Origin: Hamiltosporidium magnivora
Lineage: Eukaryota > Microsporidia > Dubosqiidae
Direction of reading: 5' to 3'
NCBI GenBank assembly: GCA_004325065.1
Contig: PITI01000606.1
Location: 1 to 10,360, forward strand
Length of the DNA stretch: 10,360 nucleotides
Under the pieces are notes generated by a model. That model was not told the origin of the DNA. It saw nothing but the letters and a program-made list of their open reading frames with translations, and ran no database searches. Shown piece after piece: positions 8,686 through 10,360 of the stretch (positions are counted from its first letter, which is position 1; each line of letters begins with the position of its first letter). The translations under genes and the position numbers were made by a program.

Positions 8686-9282
8686 TAAGTAAAAGTTGAA
8701 AAAAATAACTTAACTTTAAAACAAACTTTAAAAAAGATCTGAAGAAATTTCTTTTTTTAACTTTGCTATTAATATGTTCTTAAACCAATTTATGTAATAT
8801 ATTAAAGGTGTAAAATAAAGAAAATCGAGGTGACGTAATAAAGTACCAATAAAGATTGTGTAAAGTTTTAGTAAGGACATCCAACAAAAACTAGCATAGA
8901 AACTTAAGGACGGTTTAATTGAAGCTTTAGAATGTATCAATTCAAAATTTTAAATTTGAAACCTTTGTTGAGTCGTGCTATTGGCGTCTTTTTCTGGTTT
9001 TAAGAAAAAGGTTCGACTAATAGCAGCAAGGAACAAATAAAAAAAACCTTATTAAACTTATAAATTAATGTACAAATAGTTATATCAATAATAAGTTAAA
9101 ACGTGTTTTTTTGTTTTTGATACGAAAACTTAATATTATAACATCAAATTACCGAACATAAATCAACTACTCAGATGAGTTGTAATCTTAAACGTAATTT
9201 AATAGTCAATATGTTTTAGCCTAATTATTTCTAATTGTAATAATTAAGATTTCTTTAATTCAATTAAACAAGAGTTATAAAA
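8686..9282. other. AT-rich spacer between a second convergent pair of LINE tails
   Basis: I see no gene. A - strand frame at 8728-8940 would start with TTG, has no recognisable features, and is not called. A slightly GC-richer stretch at about 8965-9030 contains nothing I can name. Confidence 0.55.
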
Positions 9283-9612
9283 ATTTTGACTCGGGCAGAA
9301 TTTTTTTTCTACCTTTTTAACCACTAAAAATAAATTTCTGAATCCTAAGCTTCTTTTAGATTTATTTTCGGCTCTTAACTGTGGCTCCTACATCTGAAAT
9401 ATAAAGAGTGATATTCTTTGTTTTAACACGCATAAAATCATGTTACTTGACTCGGTAAGTAGTAACGGGAATGTGTTTCTTTATATATCCGGCTCTTTTA
9501 AGAACACTGTTCGACGCTCTTTCAGATCTCTTTTCGGTATTTTGTCCTTACTCAATTCTTTTCATCAATATACGAGAATTTTTCGACTGTCTTTTTATGT
9601 ACTACCAAAATA
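9283..9612 (-). pseudogene. third LINE 3' part, most decayed copy
   Basis: On the + strand text, GACGCTCTTTCAGATCTC (from 9512) with the following TTTTCGGTATTTTGTCC, through TTTCGACTGTCTTTTTATG and TACTA (to about 9603), aligns collinearly with 5793-5884, the reverse of the ESWERAS to IVLKK coding region. Further left, TCGGCTCTTAACTGTGGCTCC aligns with TCGGTTCCTCTAAAGTGGTTCC near 5643, and TTCTACCTTTTTAACCACT near 9308 aligns with TTCTACCTCTTTAACCACT near 5582. Order and spacing agree throughout. Many differences are towards A/T and indels are present, so no reading frame survives. An ATG-started + strand frame at 9440-9634 lies antisense to this relic and is a by-product. The 5' edge cannot be traced beyond about 9612, nor the 3' edge exactly. 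Confidence 0.75.
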
Positions 9613-10159
9613 TTTTATCAGAATAGTATCGTAATAATATTTAATATCTAATACAGATTATACTAAACACATAGCGATTCGCCATTTTGAAAACAAAATA
9701 ACAAATTGAGTATTCAGTCAAATAAAATATATGATTAAGTATTTTAAATTTACTATTACAAAATTTAACATAAAAAAACTTAAAAATGACTTAAAAACGA
9801 GATATTTTATTGATTTATTCTACGTCTGCAATTAAGTATTTTATTTTTAACATTTATTTAGAAATAAAAATTTTTAAAAGACTAAAGAGCTAGCTTTGCT
9901 AAAATTGATAAATGTATTTATTCTACAATAAAAAGTTCTAAATAATTAAAGAAATGTCATCATCTATTATCCTTTGATATGCCAAAACACATTCACCATT
10001 TCAAGCATTAAAATTTATCTGAAATTAATAGTTTAGAATTATTTGCTGGAATATTTATTTTTGATAAATTACTTTATTTAAATCTTTATTTAAAAGATTC
10101 ACATCTTTTTTAAAACAGTGGCAAGTGTTATATTTGTTTTCATGACATTAACGCAGTTC
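9613..10159. other. AT-rich spacer, no gene seen
   Basis: Stops are dense in all frames. I looked for continuation of the LINE endonuclease region beyond 9612 and saw none. There is no RNA gene and no clear repeat apart from small AT-rich inverted repeats such as AATCTT/AAGATT near 10080-10100. Confidence 0.55.
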
Positions 10160-10180
10160 TAGGTTTAACATAAATAACTG

Positions 10181-10360
10181 CTACCCCAACACTCCATCGG
10201 TAACCCCTGCGATACCTACGTCCCAAAGCCTTTCATCTACCAGGTGTGTAGAACCTAATTAATAGGCGAGGCAGTTGCCCGGAGTTCGTTAATGTCCGTT
10301 GCATGGAGTGTGATCGAAGGCCGAAGCCCCCCCTGGGCTCCCCCAAGACTATGCAGCATT
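10181..10360. other. abruptly GC-rich block at window edge, possible 5' part of another element
   Basis: Base composition changes sharply near 10180 and stays balanced to GC-rich to the end. ACACTCCAT (10189-10197) and ATGGAGTGT (10303-10311) form a perfect 9-bp inverted repeat enclosing 105 bases. GGC-CGAA-GCC near 10319-10328 becomes the very stable cUUCGg hairpin if the - strand is transcribed. On the + strand one frame is open from 10252 to the edge and includes RCMECD with an ATG at 10303. A CxxC pair followed by PLGSPKTMQH faintly recalls the N-terminal zinc finger of R2/R4-type LINEs, but the Cys-to-His spacing is longer than usual. On the - strand a frame starting near 10359 is open for about 33 codons. 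It is too short to identify. It could be a LINE 5' region, another transposon end, or a structured RNA. Confidence 0.4.

Noticed and set aside
8728..8940. Open - strand frame of 70 codons
   Set aside because: It has a TTG start, no motifs and no supporting context, and its length is within chance expectation.
321..9109. 15-base direct match GTTAAAACGTGTTTT at 321-335 and 9095-9109
   Set aside because: It is AT-rich, nearly palindromic, has no extended homology on either side, and is plausible by chance over 10 kb.
9440..9634. ATG-started + strand frame of 64 codons
   Set aside because: It lies antisense to the LINE relic at 9283-9612, whose alignment explains its higher GC and open frame.

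Overview
The window is extremely AT-rich, judged by eye, and gene-poor. It holds no intact recognisable cellular gene, no rRNA and no tRNA that I could find. What it does hold is transposable-element debris, standing out as islands of more balanced base composition. The best-supported content is the 3' end of one family of non-LTR retrotransposon (LINE). The family has a C-terminal CCHC zinc knuckle and a restriction-enzyme-like endonuclease, as in the R2/R4/NeSL group. An AT-rich, LINE-littered, gene-sparse genome with a GGG motif just upstream of a small ORF fits a large-genome microsporidian such as Hamiltosporidium. That assignment rests on my recollection of such LINE C-termini and is not proven by the window.

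Layout: 1-2084 is AT-rich with nothing nameable. 2085-2351 may be a very decayed reverse transcriptase fragment (weak). 2352-3715 is AT-rich and featureless. 3716-4065 has a hairpin, a TATA-like box and a 71-codon ORF of doubtful reality. 4208-4294 is an 87-bp LINE 3' end on the + strand. 4295-5530 is AT-rich, with one perfect hairpin and a doubtful hydrophobic ORF. 5531-6430 is the best LINE pseudogene (- strand). 6521-6556 is a tiny LINE 3' end (+). 6557-7872 is AT-rich, with a GC-richer patch near 7355-7515. 7873-8093 is a hAT-like MITE. 8288-8685 (+) and 9283-9612 (-) are two more decayed LINE 3' ends. 10181-10360 is an abruptly GC-rich block running off the window, perhaps the 5' part of another element.

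Five LINE tails therefore lie within 5.5 kb, and two pairs are convergent, tail to tail: 4208-4294 with 5531-6430, and 8288-8685 with 9283-9612. Comparing copies identifies individual lesions, since some stops and indels in one are absent in another. No copy can encode a working protein. The region reads as a graveyard for repeated 5'-truncated insertions rather than a working gene system, and I found no convincing undescribed functional system.
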